Positions 52,999 through 62,464 of a DNA stretch of 64,000 bases are shown here, in pieces. A model generated the notes under the pieces. It made no database searches, was not told the origin of the DNA, and worked only from the letters and a program-made list of their open reading frames with translations. The stretch comes from Paenibacillus sp. yr247. Lineage in GTDB: Bacteria > Bacillota > Bacilli > Paenibacillales > NBRC-103111. Position 1 is the first letter of the stretch. Each line of letters opens with the position of its first letter. Location: positions 186,001 through 250,000 of the forward strand of contig NZ_FNIF01000001.1 in the NCBI RefSeq assembly GCF_900103825.1, in the 5' to 3' direction. A program made the position numbers and the translations under genes.

Positions 52999-53778
52999 TT
53001 ATTGTACAGGTGCTTTGTTTGAAGACGGTTGCCCTTTTCCCACTTCCGCGGCAAACAGAGTTTGCAGTTCAGAAATCTTTCTTGGATCGGTAAGATCCAC
53101 TTTGTTTAAAAAATAGTGCTCAACGAGTAGATCCCATGTGGGGACGACCTTTTGAGCCGTCATGGCTCGAACGGCTGTCTTAACCAACCTTCTTTCCTTG
53201 GCGTTGGCGTATACGTCGATGTACTGCTGCTTGCGCTCGAAATCTAGCTCGGTAAATATCGCTCGAAATACCTCAGCTGTCATACGGGCGTCATCCAATG
53301 CCCTGTGGGCAGAGCCCTCAGCAGCAATGTTAAGATCGAGTAGAGCGGCTTCGACACTCACATCATTCGTCACATTTTTATAACGGGTAAACCCCTTTAA
53401 TAAATCAAAATAACTGGCATCCATCCAGAAAGTATCATCCAATTTATGCATCCGCGTATCATACACGATACGTTTCAAATCCTCGCCACCCCAAGTAATG
53501 AGCAAAAAATCTTTACTACGATTGAGCCAGTTGATGAAATCCATAATGACTTTACGAAAGCCGTCGGCTTGATCGATGTCTTCTTGGGGAATTCCGGTTT
53601 TTTTCTTAATAAATCCGTTCAATTTGGAGAAATAAACCGGTTTGACCAAAGATGAAAACAAATCAATAGGCTGGAGTGTGGCATCGAGCCTAACTGCTCC
53701 GATCTCAATGACCTCCATGGGTAAATCGCTCGCAAACTTGCGGCCGTTAAATTCGATATCCAATATAATGTAGTCCAT
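52999..53778 (-). CDS. DEDDh-family 3'-5' exonuclease
   Basis: The 259-aa protein is of the DnaQ-like exonuclease superfamily, close to KapD/ERI-1-type proteins. Motif I is IILDIEFNGRKF (Asp and Glu), the middle motif holds Asp in WGGEDLKRIVYD and motif III is HRALDDARMTAEVFRAIF (catalytic His and Asp). The C-terminal 60 residues are extra and may bind nucleic acid or a partner. It probably trims RNA or DNA 3' ends. An MFS gene lies 50 bp upstream on the same strand. Confidence 0.87.
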   Translation of the reverse strand: MDYIILDIEFNGRKFASDLPMEVIEIGAVRLDATLQPIDLFSSLVKPVYFSKLNGFIKKKTGIPQEDIDQADGFRKVIMDFINWLNRSKDFLLITWGGEDLKRIVYDTRMHKLDDTFWMDASYFDLLKGFTRYKNVTNDVSVEAALLDLNIAAEGSAHRALDDARMTAEVFRAIFTELDFERKQQYIDVYANAKERRLVKTAVRAMTAQKVVPTWDLLVEHYFLNKVDLTDPRKISELQTLFAAEVGKGQPSSNKAPVQ

Positions 53779-53828
53779 GATGCTGGCCCCCGTTCTATCT
53801 CTGTTCTTTCCATTTTATCAGAAAATGC

Positions 53829-54980
53829 TTAGGATGCCATCTTTCCTTTTCCATAGATTGCACTCAAAACCAAACTAAAAAGCAGGCCGATAAAGGACAT
53901 ACCTGAAATCCATAGATATAATAGCTTTCCACCGAAGCTTTCAAAGAACCATCCACCTAAATAGGAAGCGACAATACCGGAAACCCCGAAGAAAAGTAAA
54001 GCAAGCACCGTCTGTCCTGTTGCTCTCCATTCTTCAGGTACAATGCGGTACAAATATTGGATGGCAGCAGAATAAAATATCGGGAACGTGAAAGTTTGGA
54101 ATAGCTGCAAGTAAACTAAAACATGAGGTTCGGTAATCCACGCGGATAGAAAGAAGCGAATAAAATAAAACACAGCAGAGAATGCAATGATGGCTAATTC
54201 TTTCCCTTTGCGAAGCCACCAAAAGCTTAAAGCGAACACAAGAATTTCACTTCCTGCTGCCAGAAACCAGGCTTGTCCGACTAAGTCAGGGCTGCCGCCT
54301 AATTTTCGAATATAGACGCCGAGAAAAGTATCGTTGATCCGTTGAGGCACGGCAACTATAAATATGAGTGCCATGAACCAAATGGTTTCTTTATTTCCTA
54401 GGAAATTACGTAAACTTTTTAATGTAATTGGTTTTCCAGTTACAGGAGCATCAGGCAGTGGCAGGCAGATCAACATGCTGATGACGCCGATACCTGCGAA
54501 CAGGAAAGCCAAGCTATTAATTCCAAAATAGTGAATTGCATAACCTACGGCCAAAGACATAACGGCATAACCAATCGCTCCAAAAGTCCGAATGGAACCG
54601 TAACTTACTCCATTAGCTTCCGCTGTTTGGAAATTAAGACTTTCCGTCAAAGGATCGAGTGGCATTAAGAAAAAATACATAAGCATCGTAAAGAAAAGAA
54701 GGACAATAAAGCTATTTGAGGCGTATAACAAGTACCCTACGATGGTAGAACATCCTAATAGGAGTAACATAACCTTTTTTATTGTTTTTGTTCGGTCACT
54801 GATCATGCCCCATAACGGCTGTGAGAAGATCGTAATAATACCTCCCGTTCCTATAATGAGACCAATCTTCGTTGCTGGAAGCCCTTGAGCATCAAGATAG
54901 ACGGGAAGAAATGAAATAAACATAGCCAGTAGTGCAAAATACAAAAAGTTAAATGAGCGTAGTAGATTTGAAGAATTCAT
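53829..54980 (-). CDS. MFS transporter, MFS_1-like (LacY/HcaT group)
   Basis: This 383-aa protein has 12 predicted helices. MNSSNLLRSFNFLYFALLAM begins the first helix, QPLWGMISDRTKTIKKVML is the loop 2-3 motif, and GSIRTFGAIGYAVMSLAVGY is a family signature of the MFS_1_like/phenylpropionate-permease group, which also includes sugar and nucleoside transporters. Substrate unknown. The gene reads in the same direction as the AraC gene 88 bp upstream, which may control it. Confidence 0.83.
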   Translation of the reverse strand: MNSSNLLRSFNFLYFALLAMFISFLPVYLDAQGLPATKIGLIIGTGGIITIFSQPLWGMISDRTKTIKKVMLLLLGCSTIVGYLLYASNSFIVLLFFTMLMYFFLMPLDPLTESLNFQTAEANGVSYGSIRTFGAIGYAVMSLAVGYAIHYFGINSLAFLFAGIGVISMLICLPLPDAPVTGKPITLKSLRNFLGNKETIWFMALIFIVAVPQRINDTFLGVYIRKLGGSPDLVGQAWFLAAGSEILVFALSFWWLRKGKELAIIAFSAVFYFIRFFLSAWITEPHVLVYLQLFQTFTFPIFYSAAIQYLYRIVPEEWRATGQTVLALLFFGVSGIVASYLGGWFFESFGGKLLYLWISGMSFIGLLFSLVLSAIYGKGKMAS

Positions 54981-55068
54981 GATGACCTTAACCTTCCCAG
55001 ATGAATTAGCACAATGCTTCTGTAAAGATACATTCTATCATGCCGCTCTGAAGTTTCCAAAACAGCGG

Positions 55069-55863
55069 TTAAGATCTCATCATAGATGGATTCATCCCCG
55101 TTACTTTTTTATACTGCCGACTAAAGAAATAAATACTCCGATAGCCAAGAGCTTCTGAAACCTCCCCAACGTTCATTCCAAGTTTAAGAAGATAGGTAGC
55201 ACGTTCAATTCTTTTCTCGATTATGAAAGATTCAATTGTTTGACCCATGATATCCTTGAATTTTAATGAGAAGTAACGTGGAGAAAGATGGGCAAGTTTA
55301 GCTAAGTCATTGATGCTATGTTGGCGTCCTGGATCTTGCTGAATATGGGCAGCGATGTCCAGCATAACTCGATTAATGGAACGACGAGCAGAATCCCCGG
55401 GTGTTTGGTTAGCTAGGGTTTGACGTTCAAATAGCAGCAATAACAGCTTAAGCAGCATTTTTGCTTCCTCTTCATGTCCGTATGCTTGGTTCATTTTAAC
55501 ATCAATGAAACGGTTCAAGTAGGGCTCATGAAATTCAGAAGGATCGAAGTTGACTAGTGAGGGGAGCGAATAAAGGGATGTTGAATCCCCCTTTGTGCTG
55601 AAGTGAATATAGGTAACTGTTAAGGGCCGTTGCGGGTTATGCCTGGCGCTCGTAAAGTCTCCGGGCCGAAAGAGAAAGCAGTCCCTTTGACGGACTTGAT
55701 GGGATGTACCATTCAAGATAACCTCGCCTTCGCCGTTCCACACATACCAGAAGTCGTAATCATCGAATGGCTCATTTTCACGACTCCATTTCCAATTGGG
55801 TTCACAGATGACTTTACCGAAATAATCGTTAAGAATGAGCTCTTGCGAAGTGAAAAAAGACAT
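55069..55863 (-). CDS. AraC-family regulator divergent from a PhyH gene
   Basis: The 264-aa protein has an N-terminal cupin (about 20-110, WYVWNGEGEVILNGTSHQVR and FLFRPGDFTSARHNPQRP) and a C-terminal AraC domain (about 165-262, LAKLAHLSPRYFSLKFKDIM and LGYRSIYFFSRQYKKVTGMN). I chose the ATG at 55863, with cggggga upstream; the frame is open 100 bases further. It is divergent from the PhyH gene at 55994 (130 bp between), the same layout as at 44.3-46 kb. It is likely to control PhyH and SMP-30 genes to its right. Confidence 0.87.
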   Translation of the reverse strand: MSFFTSQELILNDYFGKVICEPNWKWSRENEPFDDYDFWYVWNGEGEVILNGTSHQVRQRDCFLFRPGDFTSARHNPQRPLTVTYIHFSTKGDSTSLYSLPSLVNFDPSEFHEPYLNRFIDVKMNQAYGHEEEAKMLLKLLLLLFERQTLANQTPGDSARRSINRVMLDIAAHIQQDPGRQHSINDLAKLAHLSPRYFSLKFKDIMGQTIESFIIEKRIERATYLLKLGMNVGEVSEALGYRSIYFFSRQYKKVTGMNPSMMRS

Positions 55864-55993
55864 GAAGTGTTCCCCCGATTTGTGTAAAATAGTGCAAATT
55901 GAAATGTGAATTAATGCATTTATTTTACTACCTTCTGTTCCTATAATAAAGATATGAACAAACAAATTATTTAAACAGAAAGGGATGACCTAA

Positions 55994-56821
55994 ATGACAA
56001 GAATCGGCTCTCCTGAAGAAATCTCGGCACACCTGTATCGGTATGATCATGTTGCGGAAAAATTGAAAGGTATTGAAAATTGGAGCCAAGATCAGCTTCT
56101 GCATTATCGGAATGATGGGTATTTGGCCGTTGAGCATGTGCTGAATGAAAGTGAAATCGAGGCCGCGAAAGCTGCCCTGCATGAGCTGATTTTTGTAGAT
56201 GCCAAAGGGGCTCAGATACAGTTCACCAAGCCAAGCAGTGAGCTGAAAACGGATGAGGAACGTGAATTAGCTGTCCGTAAGGTCAGCGAGTTCGTTGAAA
56301 TCGAGGAGCGGTTGAAAAGAATTGCCTATCATCCAGCTGTTCTGGCTGTCGTTCAAGATATTCTTGGAGATGAACCTCGGCTTGTTCAGGATATGGCCTT
56401 ACTCAAGCCTCCGCATGGCGGGGGTGAAAAGCCTTGGCATCAAGATATGGCTTATGGAAACCTTGCCTATGAGAAAGCAGTTGTTGGTGTGTGGATTGCG
56501 CTCGACGAAGCAGCGCTCGATAATGGCTGCATGCACGTCATCCCGGGCTCACAAGCAGATGGCGCGACACCACATTATGCGGTTCGAGACTGGCAAATTT
56601 GCGATTCGCATGTTGCCGTTGAGAAGGATATAGCTGTGCCATTATTGCCTGGAGGAGTCCTTTTCTTCCACGGTTTACTTAAACATGGAACACCGTATAA
56701 TCTTTCTCCGAAGAAACGGCGCGCCTTACAGTTTCATTATGTGGGGAAGTCAGTTCCTAAACTAACTCCTAAAGAGTATAAGCGTTTCTTCACCAACGAA
56801 ATGACCGGTGCGGAATGTTAA
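55994..56821 (+). CDS. PhyH-family dioxygenase
   Basis: The 275-aa protein is a PhyH-family Fe(II)/2-oxoglutarate enzyme. The ligands are His149 and Asp151 in KPWHQDMAYG, and His231 in LLKHGTPYN; the Arg in KKRRALQFHYVGK probably binds 2-oxoglutarate. ALDEAALDNGCMHVIPGSQA is the characteristic middle motif. gaaaggga precedes the ATG. An SMP-30 lactonase-like gene follows 73 bp downstream without a terminator, and is likely in the same transcript, which suggests a substrate that is oxidised, lactonised or opened in turn (inference). Confidence 0.87.
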   Translation: MTRIGSPEEISAHLYRYDHVAEKLKGIENWSQDQLLHYRNDGYLAVEHVLNESEIEAAKAALHELIFVDAKGAQIQFTKPSSELKTDEERELAVRKVSEFVEIEERLKRIAYHPAVLAVVQDILGDEPRLVQDMALLKPPHGGGEKPWHQDMAYGNLAYEKAVVGVWIALDEAALDNGCMHVIPGSQADGATPHYAVRDWQICDSHVAVEKDIAVPLLPGGVLFFHGLLKHGTPYNLSPKKRRALQFHYVGKSVPKLTPKEYKRFFTNEMTGAEC

Positions 56822-56894
56822 TGTTTGTCCATATTCCTTCATATTCCAATCTACGTAAGGACGGTTTACAATTGGAGAAAGGAGTTGATGCATA

Positions 56895-57803
56895 ATGGGA
56901 GCACAAACTGTGCAACTGGTTCTAGATGCCAAAGCCATATTGGCTGAAGGTCCATGCTGGAATGCGGAACAGCGTTTGCTGTATTGGGTTGATATTGTAG
57001 GTGAGAAGTTTGGCAGATTTGACCCCGAAACAGGGAAAAACGAGGATTTCTCTATTGGGGAATACGTCGGTGCGGTTGTTTGTGCCGGAGAAAATGAGGT
57101 TGTGTTAGCTACACAATCTGGATTCCAAACATATCAGATGAAGCAGCATGAGCTTACGCCTCTCATTGATCCTGAATCACATTTGCCGAGAAATCGGTTT
57201 AATGACGGTAAATGTGATTCTAGAGGTCGATTCTGGGCGGGAACGATGGAAATTATTGAAAAAGAGGCAACAGGTTCACTCTATGTTCTGGAGACGGATC
57301 TCAGTTATCGCAAGGTTTACGAGGGCGTCGGTGTATCCAACGGGATCGCTTGGAGCTTAGATGAAAAAGAAATGTACTATATTGATTCAATGAAAAAGCT
57401 AGTACTTGCTTTCGAGTTTGATGTGGAGAAAGGGGAAATCAGCAACCCGAGAATACTGATCGATTTTCGAACTGAAAAAGGGTTCCCTGATGGGATGACG
57501 ATGGATGAAGAGGGGATGCTATGGATCGCCCATTGGGATGGTTGGCAGGTATCTCGCTGGAATCCCCAAACAGGCCAAAAGATGGACAGTATTGCAGTTC
57601 CCGCAGCTAAAGCAACCTCATGTGTTTTCGGTGGAGATGAACTAGACACTTTGTACATAACAACTGCCCGTAAGGGTCTACAGGTAGATCAACTGGAGGA
57701 GCAACCTCATGCTGGAGGCATTTTCGCGGTAAAGCCAGGTGTGAAAGGCACGAAGACGTATTCATTCGGAGCATTTGATGAGATCAGAAAGCGTAGGTCC
57801 TGA
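56895..57803 (+). CDS. SMP-30/gluconolactonase-like protein
   Basis: This 302-aa protein is a six-bladed beta-propeller of the SMP-30/gluconolactonase/LRE family. It shows LAEGPCWNAEQRLLYWVDIV (with the metal-binding Glu), LPRNRFNDGKCDSRGRFWAG (Asn-Asp pair), GVSNGIAWSLDEKEMYYIDS (metal Asn) and GFPDGMTMDEEGMLWIAHWD (metal Asp). All four calcium/zinc-lactonase motifs are intact, so it is probably an active lactonase of sugar-acid lactones. gaaaggag precedes the ATG by about 13 bases. It follows PhyH in what seems one operon. Confidence 0.88.
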   Translation: MGAQTVQLVLDAKAILAEGPCWNAEQRLLYWVDIVGEKFGRFDPETGKNEDFSIGEYVGAVVCAGENEVVLATQSGFQTYQMKQHELTPLIDPESHLPRNRFNDGKCDSRGRFWAGTMEIIEKEATGSLYVLETDLSYRKVYEGVGVSNGIAWSLDEKEMYYIDSMKKLVLAFEFDVEKGEISNPRILIDFRTEKGFPDGMTMDEEGMLWIAHWDGWQVSRWNPQTGQKMDSIAVPAAKATSCVFGGDELDTLYITTARKGLQVDQLEEQPHAGGIFAVKPGVKGTKTYSFGAFDEIRKRRS

Positions 57804-57984
57804 AAGGCTGGTCGATGGGAGAGACCAATTTCGACACCTTATCGCGCATAAATAGGCTGGTTAGGTCAATGTAACTAAGGACTTCTTCATCTAACGATTT
57901 CACATGCTTTGTGATATTGTTAAGTGGCCGGTACGCTCAGAAACAGTCACAACCATGACCATTATGAAATGGAGTGTTGTTCAG

Positions 57985-58845
57985 ATGAAGATGTACCAAT
58001 CCGTTGACTATATCAAGCAAGATGAGAAAATTGCGCTATACAAGCTCCACCAGCAGGTCAATGAACCTGAGCACACACACAATTTTATCGAGTTGGTCTA
58101 CATTTGGCAGGGTGAAGGTTACCATGAAGTGAATGGAAAGTCATTCGCCGTGCAACGTGGGGACTTTTTGTTCATGAACATTGGGGATAGACATTCATTT
58201 GCAGTCCAGAAAGACATGCAGTATATGAATATTTTATTTGATCCTGAATTCCTAAGCGAGCAGTTAAGTTCGACAGATACTACCTCCCACTTTCTCCCGC
58301 TGAAGCTGTTCCAGGAATTCAAGGATTCACTGGACAATCCGTCGCCCCACGTAACATTTAGAGGGAAATGCATGATAGAGTTAGAGCTGTTGTTGGAAAC
58401 GATGTATACCGAATACTGCGCTAAAAAGAGCGGCTACTTAGCTATGCTGCATGGGTATGCGACGCTCCTGCTGGCACGCATGTTCCGAATGATGCAGCAT
58501 AATTTACTAGACTCAGATCTGCGAACTGCCTATCACATGCTGCCGCAGTTGCTATCGTACATAGAGCAGCATTATGCAGGCCATATTACACTGAATGACC
58601 TCGCAAGAGAAAGCTTTTACTCCCCGTATTATTTGAGCAAAATGTTCAAAGAATGCCTGGGGTTCACATTCACAGAATATGTGCACGATGTCAGGCTTCG
58701 GGAAGCGAAGCGGATGCTGCTGGAGACGGAGGATTCTGTCGAATCTATCGGTCGCAGTGTCGGATATGAAGATAAAACGCAGTTTTTCCGCTTGTTTAAG
58801 CAATCGTTAGGGATGACGCCTCAACAGCTGAGAAAGCAAATGTAA
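57985..58845 (+). CDS. AraC-family regulator
   Basis: The 286-aa protein has an N-terminal cupin (about 10-110, with HTHNFIELVYIWQGEGYHEV and GDFLFMNIGDRHSFAV) and a C-terminal AraC domain (about 185-285, SFYSPYYLSKMFKECLGFTF and SVGYEDKTQFFRLFKQSLGM). I chose the ATG at 57985 (MKMYQSV), with a ggag site 12 bases upstream; an ATG at 57904 has no site. It lies after the SMP-30 gene (181 bp) and ahead of a terminator. A cre-like sequence starts 12 bp after its stop. Confidence 0.86.
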   Translation: MKMYQSVDYIKQDEKIALYKLHQQVNEPEHTHNFIELVYIWQGEGYHEVNGKSFAVQRGDFLFMNIGDRHSFAVQKDMQYMNILFDPEFLSEQLSSTDTTSHFLPLKLFQEFKDSLDNPSPHVTFRGKCMIELELLLETMYTEYCAKKSGYLAMLHGYATLLLARMFRMMQHNLLDSDLRTAYHMLPQLLSYIEQHYAGHITLNDLARESFYSPYYLSKMFKECLGFTFTEYVHDVRLREAKRMLLETEDSVESIGRSVGYEDKTQFFRLFKQSLGMTPQQLRKQM

Positions 58846-58856
58846 AGCAGAAAATA

Positions 58857-58870
58857 TGTAAACGCTTACT
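58857..58870. promoter_or_regulatory. Candidate cre (CcpA) site
   Basis: TGTAAACGCTTACT differs from the palindromic cre core TGTAAACGCTTACA by one base. It lies just after the AraC stop and 533 bp before the ABC binding-protein start, so which gene it controls is unclear. Confidence 0.45.
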
Positions 58871-58952
58871 AACGGTGGGCTATAAACATGATGACTTAGA
58901 TTCGTGTCCGTGAGTAAGGGAACAAGCCCACTGACCACTGGATGTAGAGAAG

Positions 58953-58982
58953 GACTTGGCCATTAGGCCAGGTCTTTTTTTT
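58953..58982 (+). terminator. Terminator after the AraC gene
   Basis: gacttggcc and ggccaggtc form a stem of nine pairs with one mismatch around a 4-base loop, with eight T after it. Confidence 0.85.
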
Positions 58983-59402
58983 GCGGAACGATAGTTCGAT
59001 ATCATGCGAAAATAGTCGGCATATCGTCATCTGACATTTGTTTTAGATCCTATATATAGTCTTCAGCCCTTTGACTTTGTGTGACTTTCTGTAAGTTTGT
59101 TTGACTTCACGCTGTGAGTCTAGTAAATGGCACCAAATCATAAATGCAAGTCCAAGCTTTGTTCTAGGGAGAAGATGATTCCTAGAGGTTTTTTCGCTTT
59201 TCCAAACCCTTTGATAACGATTTTACTTTAACAATAGCCGGCAGAATCGGTCTAATCTTGTCGGATCTTAACGGTGAGTAGTGAGTTTAGTGAACATACT
59301 GAATTATCAGAAAATATGTTGATTAATTTGGGTTTTCACCATAACAATGGTGAGGAGTCCACAAACTCAAAAAAACAATTTTAGGAAATCGGAGGGTTGC
59401 GT
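58983..59402. other. Control region of the dipeptide-type ABC operon
   Basis: This 420-base stretch has no gene. A hairpin gact(t)cac / gtgagtc lies at 59103-59120, beside a partial -35 (TTGACT, 59101). A weaker hairpin ctagg / cctag at about 59167-59189 is followed by six T. ggagg at 59391-59395 is the ribosome site of the binding protein. I cannot locate a clear -10. Confidence 0.45.
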
Positions 59403-61364
59403 ATGAAGTCAAGGAGGAAGTCGATTATTTTACTCCTGGTTTCTGCACTCATGTTGGCTATTGTACTCTCGGCGTGTCAAGACAGTCCTGCATCCACAAC
59501 ACCAGCGCCAACAGTTGCAGCGGTACAAGAGACGAAAGCACCAGAAGCAACAAAAGCACCTGCCGGCGGGGGCGGACAACCAGCGCAATTGACGGATTTT
59601 AAAGATTCACCCTTCTTAGCGGGGAAAGGTCTACCAGCTGTGAAAGATCGCTTACCTAACGATTATAAAATCACAAATGAAATACCGGAAAGTCAGATGA
59701 AGTACGAAATCGGTTCATACGGCGGTGTATTGAGAACGGTTACATCCGCACCTGACTGGGATGCTGATGTTTTCGTTATGAACAACGAGCCGCTATTAAA
59801 CACGCCAGGTATTTTAGGTGACACGATCACAGGTAACGTACTCAAAGATTTTAAGGTCAGTGATGATCAAAAAACGTTCACCTTCACCATGCGCAAAGGA
59901 ATGAAATGGTCCGATGGGCAGCCAGTAACCACAGAAGACGTGAGGTTCACGGTTGAGGATATACTGAATAATCCTGAACTAACACCGATTTTCCCTGTTT
60001 GGCTGCGTGGTGGCGGTGTAGCGGACGCGGCTCCGATGAAGCTTGAGGTAATCGATGATATGAACTTTAAGCTGATTTTCGACAGACCATACGGTGGTAT
60101 TTTGATCCGTTTCGCGATTCAAGGCTGGCGCGGATACACAGAGCTCATCCAACCTGCGCATTTTCTCAAACAGTTCCACAAGAAATACACAGCGTTGGAT
60201 AAACTCGAGTCATTGATCAAAGAAGCCGGCTTCCAGCCTGGCGAATGGTTTAATCTTTTCAACGATAAAGATATTACAAACTGGAAACTTACGAACAGGA
60301 AAGCCATCGGTTTCCCAGTTCTATACCCATGGGTCATGACAAAAGCGACGGAAAGCGTATCGACCTATGAACGCAACCCGTATTACTTCAAAGTGGACGC
60401 AGCTGGCAATCAATTGCCGTATATTGACCGCATCCAAAGTTCACTCGTACAAGACATTGAGATCGTAGGCTTGAAAACGATTTCGGGCGAAGTCGATTTC
60501 TCAAGGGAGTCGGCAGCTTTGATCAAAATGCCACTCTACCGAGAGAATGAAAAGAACGGCTACAAAGCTTTACTTGCCAACATGCACGTGACGCCGACCG
60601 ATGTATTCTTGAATCAAACGTTCAATGATCCAAACTGGCAAAAAGTTGTTCAGGATGTACGCTTCCGTAAAGCGTTGAGTCTAGCTCTAAACCGTAAAGA
60701 GATCATCGATACCGTTTATTATGGCTTTGCGAAGCCGGGCAGTATTGAAGATCCAACCTTCGATCTCCAGCAAGCAAACAAACTGCTCGATGACATGGGC
60801 CTTACAAAAGGGGCTGACGGCAAACGTCTAGGACCTGATGGTAAAGTGTTTACCATTCCCTTCGAGGTCGGAGCTCAAGCGCCGGATATCGTACCGCTGA
60901 CCCAATTGATTGTGGAGATGTGGAAGCAGCTTGGTCTGAATGTGACGATGAAAACCATCGACCAGACGCTATGGACGACTCGGAATGCGAATAATGAAAT
61001 GCAAGCTACGATGATCTGGACGCATACACCGCTCTGGTATATGGGAGATTGGGGTACGGGGCTATGGGGACCGCAGTGGGATCTCTGGCGTACTTCAGGC
61101 GGTAAGCAAGGTAAGGAACCGCCGGCAGACGTGAAGAACCTTTACAAAATGATCAATGATGCCGCTGCTGCAAATCCAGACGATGCGAAGAAGAAAGTAG
61201 CGGAAATTAAACAAGTGATGAAAGACAACGTTTACTACTTCATTCCGATTTCAGAAGTGAAACAGCCGTTGATCGTCAATGCGAAGCTGCATAACATTCC
61301 GAATGACACGAGCTTTGCCATCGCCGCAGACTTCAGTGGCGAGCAGTTCTTCTTTGGAAAATAA
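59403..61364 (+). CDS. Family-5 (peptide/oligosaccharide) ABC substrate-binding lipoprotein
   Basis: The 653-aa protein has a lipoprotein signal (LMLAIVLSACQDS), a Pro/Thr/Ala-rich linker and a family-5 solute-binding domain. The domain has FTMRKGMKWSDGQPVTTEDV, a typical motif, and FRKALSLALNRKEIIDTVYY near residue 420. Family-5 proteins bind peptides, nickel, or in plant-litter bacteria, oligosaccharides; the protein is longer than most peptide-binding members, which fits the oligosaccharide group (inference). I chose the ATG at 59403, with ggagg seven bases upstream, over a TTG at 59397. It begins the operon of permeases and ATPase that follows. Confidence 0.88.
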   Translation: MKSRRKSIILLLVSALMLAIVLSACQDSPASTTPAPTVAAVQETKAPEATKAPAGGGGQPAQLTDFKDSPFLAGKGLPAVKDRLPNDYKITNEIPESQMKYEIGSYGGVLRTVTSAPDWDADVFVMNNEPLLNTPGILGDTITGNVLKDFKVSDDQKTFTFTMRKGMKWSDGQPVTTEDVRFTVEDILNNPELTPIFPVWLRGGGVADAAPMKLEVIDDMNFKLIFDRPYGGILIRFAIQGWRGYTELIQPAHFLKQFHKKYTALDKLESLIKEAGFQPGEWFNLFNDKDITNWKLTNRKAIGFPVLYPWVMTKATESVSTYERNPYYFKVDAAGNQLPYIDRIQSSLVQDIEIVGLKTISGEVDFSRESAALIKMPLYRENEKNGYKALLANMHVTPTDVFLNQTFNDPNWQKVVQDVRFRKALSLALNRKEIIDTVYYGFAKPGSIEDPTFDLQQANKLLDDMGLTKGADGKRLGPDGKVFTIPFEVGAQAPDIVPLTQLIVEMWKQLGLNVTMKTIDQTLWTTRNANNEMQATMIWTHTPLWYMGDWGTGLWGPQWDLWRTSGGKQGKEPPADVKNLYKMINDAAAANPDDAKKKVAEIKQVMKDNVYYFIPISEVKQPLIVNAKLHNIPNDTSFAIAADFSGEQFFFGK

Positions 61365-61465
61365 ATAGGAATGAACCTATGTGAGTCCGGACGGCGGCAA
61401 GCTAGTCGATCTGGGCTCCACGGTTCGTTTCATAGACAAGGTACATTTTTGGAAGGAGGAATCGC

Positions 61466-62464
61466 ATGCTAAATTATATCTCCTACCGGGTTCTACAGCT
61501 CATTCCGCTGCTTATCGCCATCAGCATTATTGTTTTTGTGATTATTCAGCTTCCCCCTGGGGATTTTTTAACGCAATATATTGCACAAATAAAGCTAAAT
61601 GGAACGGCGGTATCAGAGAGTACGGTCATTAACCTTCAGCAGCAATATGGGTTAGATAAGACATTAATTGTACAATACATCATTTGGGTGAAAAATATTT
61701 TGATGCACGGTGACTTAGGTCGTTCCTTCCAGTGGAATCTACCTGTTGCTGATGTCATCGCTCCAAGACTTGCGCTGACTGTCATCATATCGCTCATTTC
61801 CCTTATATTCGTTTGGGTGATTGCGATTCCGATCGGTATTTATTCGGCCACACATCAATATTCGGTACTAGACTATGTGTTTACGTTTATAGGCTTTATC
61901 GGTCTTGCCATGCCTGGTTTCCTTATTGCCTTGATCATTGTTTATTTCATTTTCGCCCAGACAGGTGTTTCCATCACAGGGCTGTTCTCGCCTGAGTTTG
62001 TGGACGCCCCGTGGAATATGGCCAAAATCATGAATATGTTGCCAAGGCTCATTATTCCTGTTGTTGTCATTGGGATGTCAGGAACGGCCTCCCTGATTCG
62101 GATTACGCGTGGAATGCTGCTGGATGAATTGTCGAAGCAGTATGTTATTACGGCAAGAGCCAAAGGCGTACCAGAGGGCAAGCTGCTGTTTAAATATCCT
62201 GTTCGCTTAGCGATTAATCCACTGATTTCGACCATCGGGTGGACATTACCGGCACTTATTTCCGGTGAAGCGATCGTATCTATTGTACTGAATTTGCAAA
62301 CAACAGGCCCAATGCTTCTAAAAGCCCTAATGTTCCAAGACATTTATTTAACGGGCAGCTTCCTGTTAATTCTTAGTGTGATGACGGTTATTGGGACACT
62401 GCTATCCGATATTTTGCTTGCTTTCGTCGACCCTAGAATACGTTTCGGGGGTGTTGGAGAATGA
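61466..62464 (+). CDS. ABC transporter permease (DppB/OppB-like)
   Basis: This 332-aa permease has an N-terminal helix (LIPLLIAISIIVFVIIQLPP, followed by GD) typical of DppB/OppB, and the EAA-loop region YVITARAKGVPEGKLLFKYP about 225-245. Six helices are expected. gaaggagg lies seven bases before the ATG. It overlaps the next permease gene by ATGA. It forms one half of the channel for the ligand of the binding protein upstream. Confidence 0.9.
   Translation: MLNYISYRVLQLIPLLIAISIIVFVIIQLPPGDFLTQYIAQIKLNGTAVSESTVINLQQQYGLDKTLIVQYIIWVKNILMHGDLGRSFQWNLPVADVIAPRLALTVIISLISLIFVWVIAIPIGIYSATHQYSVLDYVFTFIGFIGLAMPGFLIALIIVYFIFAQTGVSITGLFSPEFVDAPWNMAKIMNMLPRLIIPVVVIGMSGTASLIRITRGMLLDELSKQYVITARAKGVPEGKLLFKYPVRLAINPLISTIGWTLPALISGEAIVSIVLNLQTTGPMLLKALMFQDIYLTGSFLLILSVMTVIGTLLSDILLAFVDPRIRFGGVGE

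Noticed and set aside
52828-53022. Plus-strand 64-codon frame after the IDEAL gene
   Set aside because: It starts inside the terminator hairpin and runs into the antisense end of the exonuclease gene, with no ribosome site.
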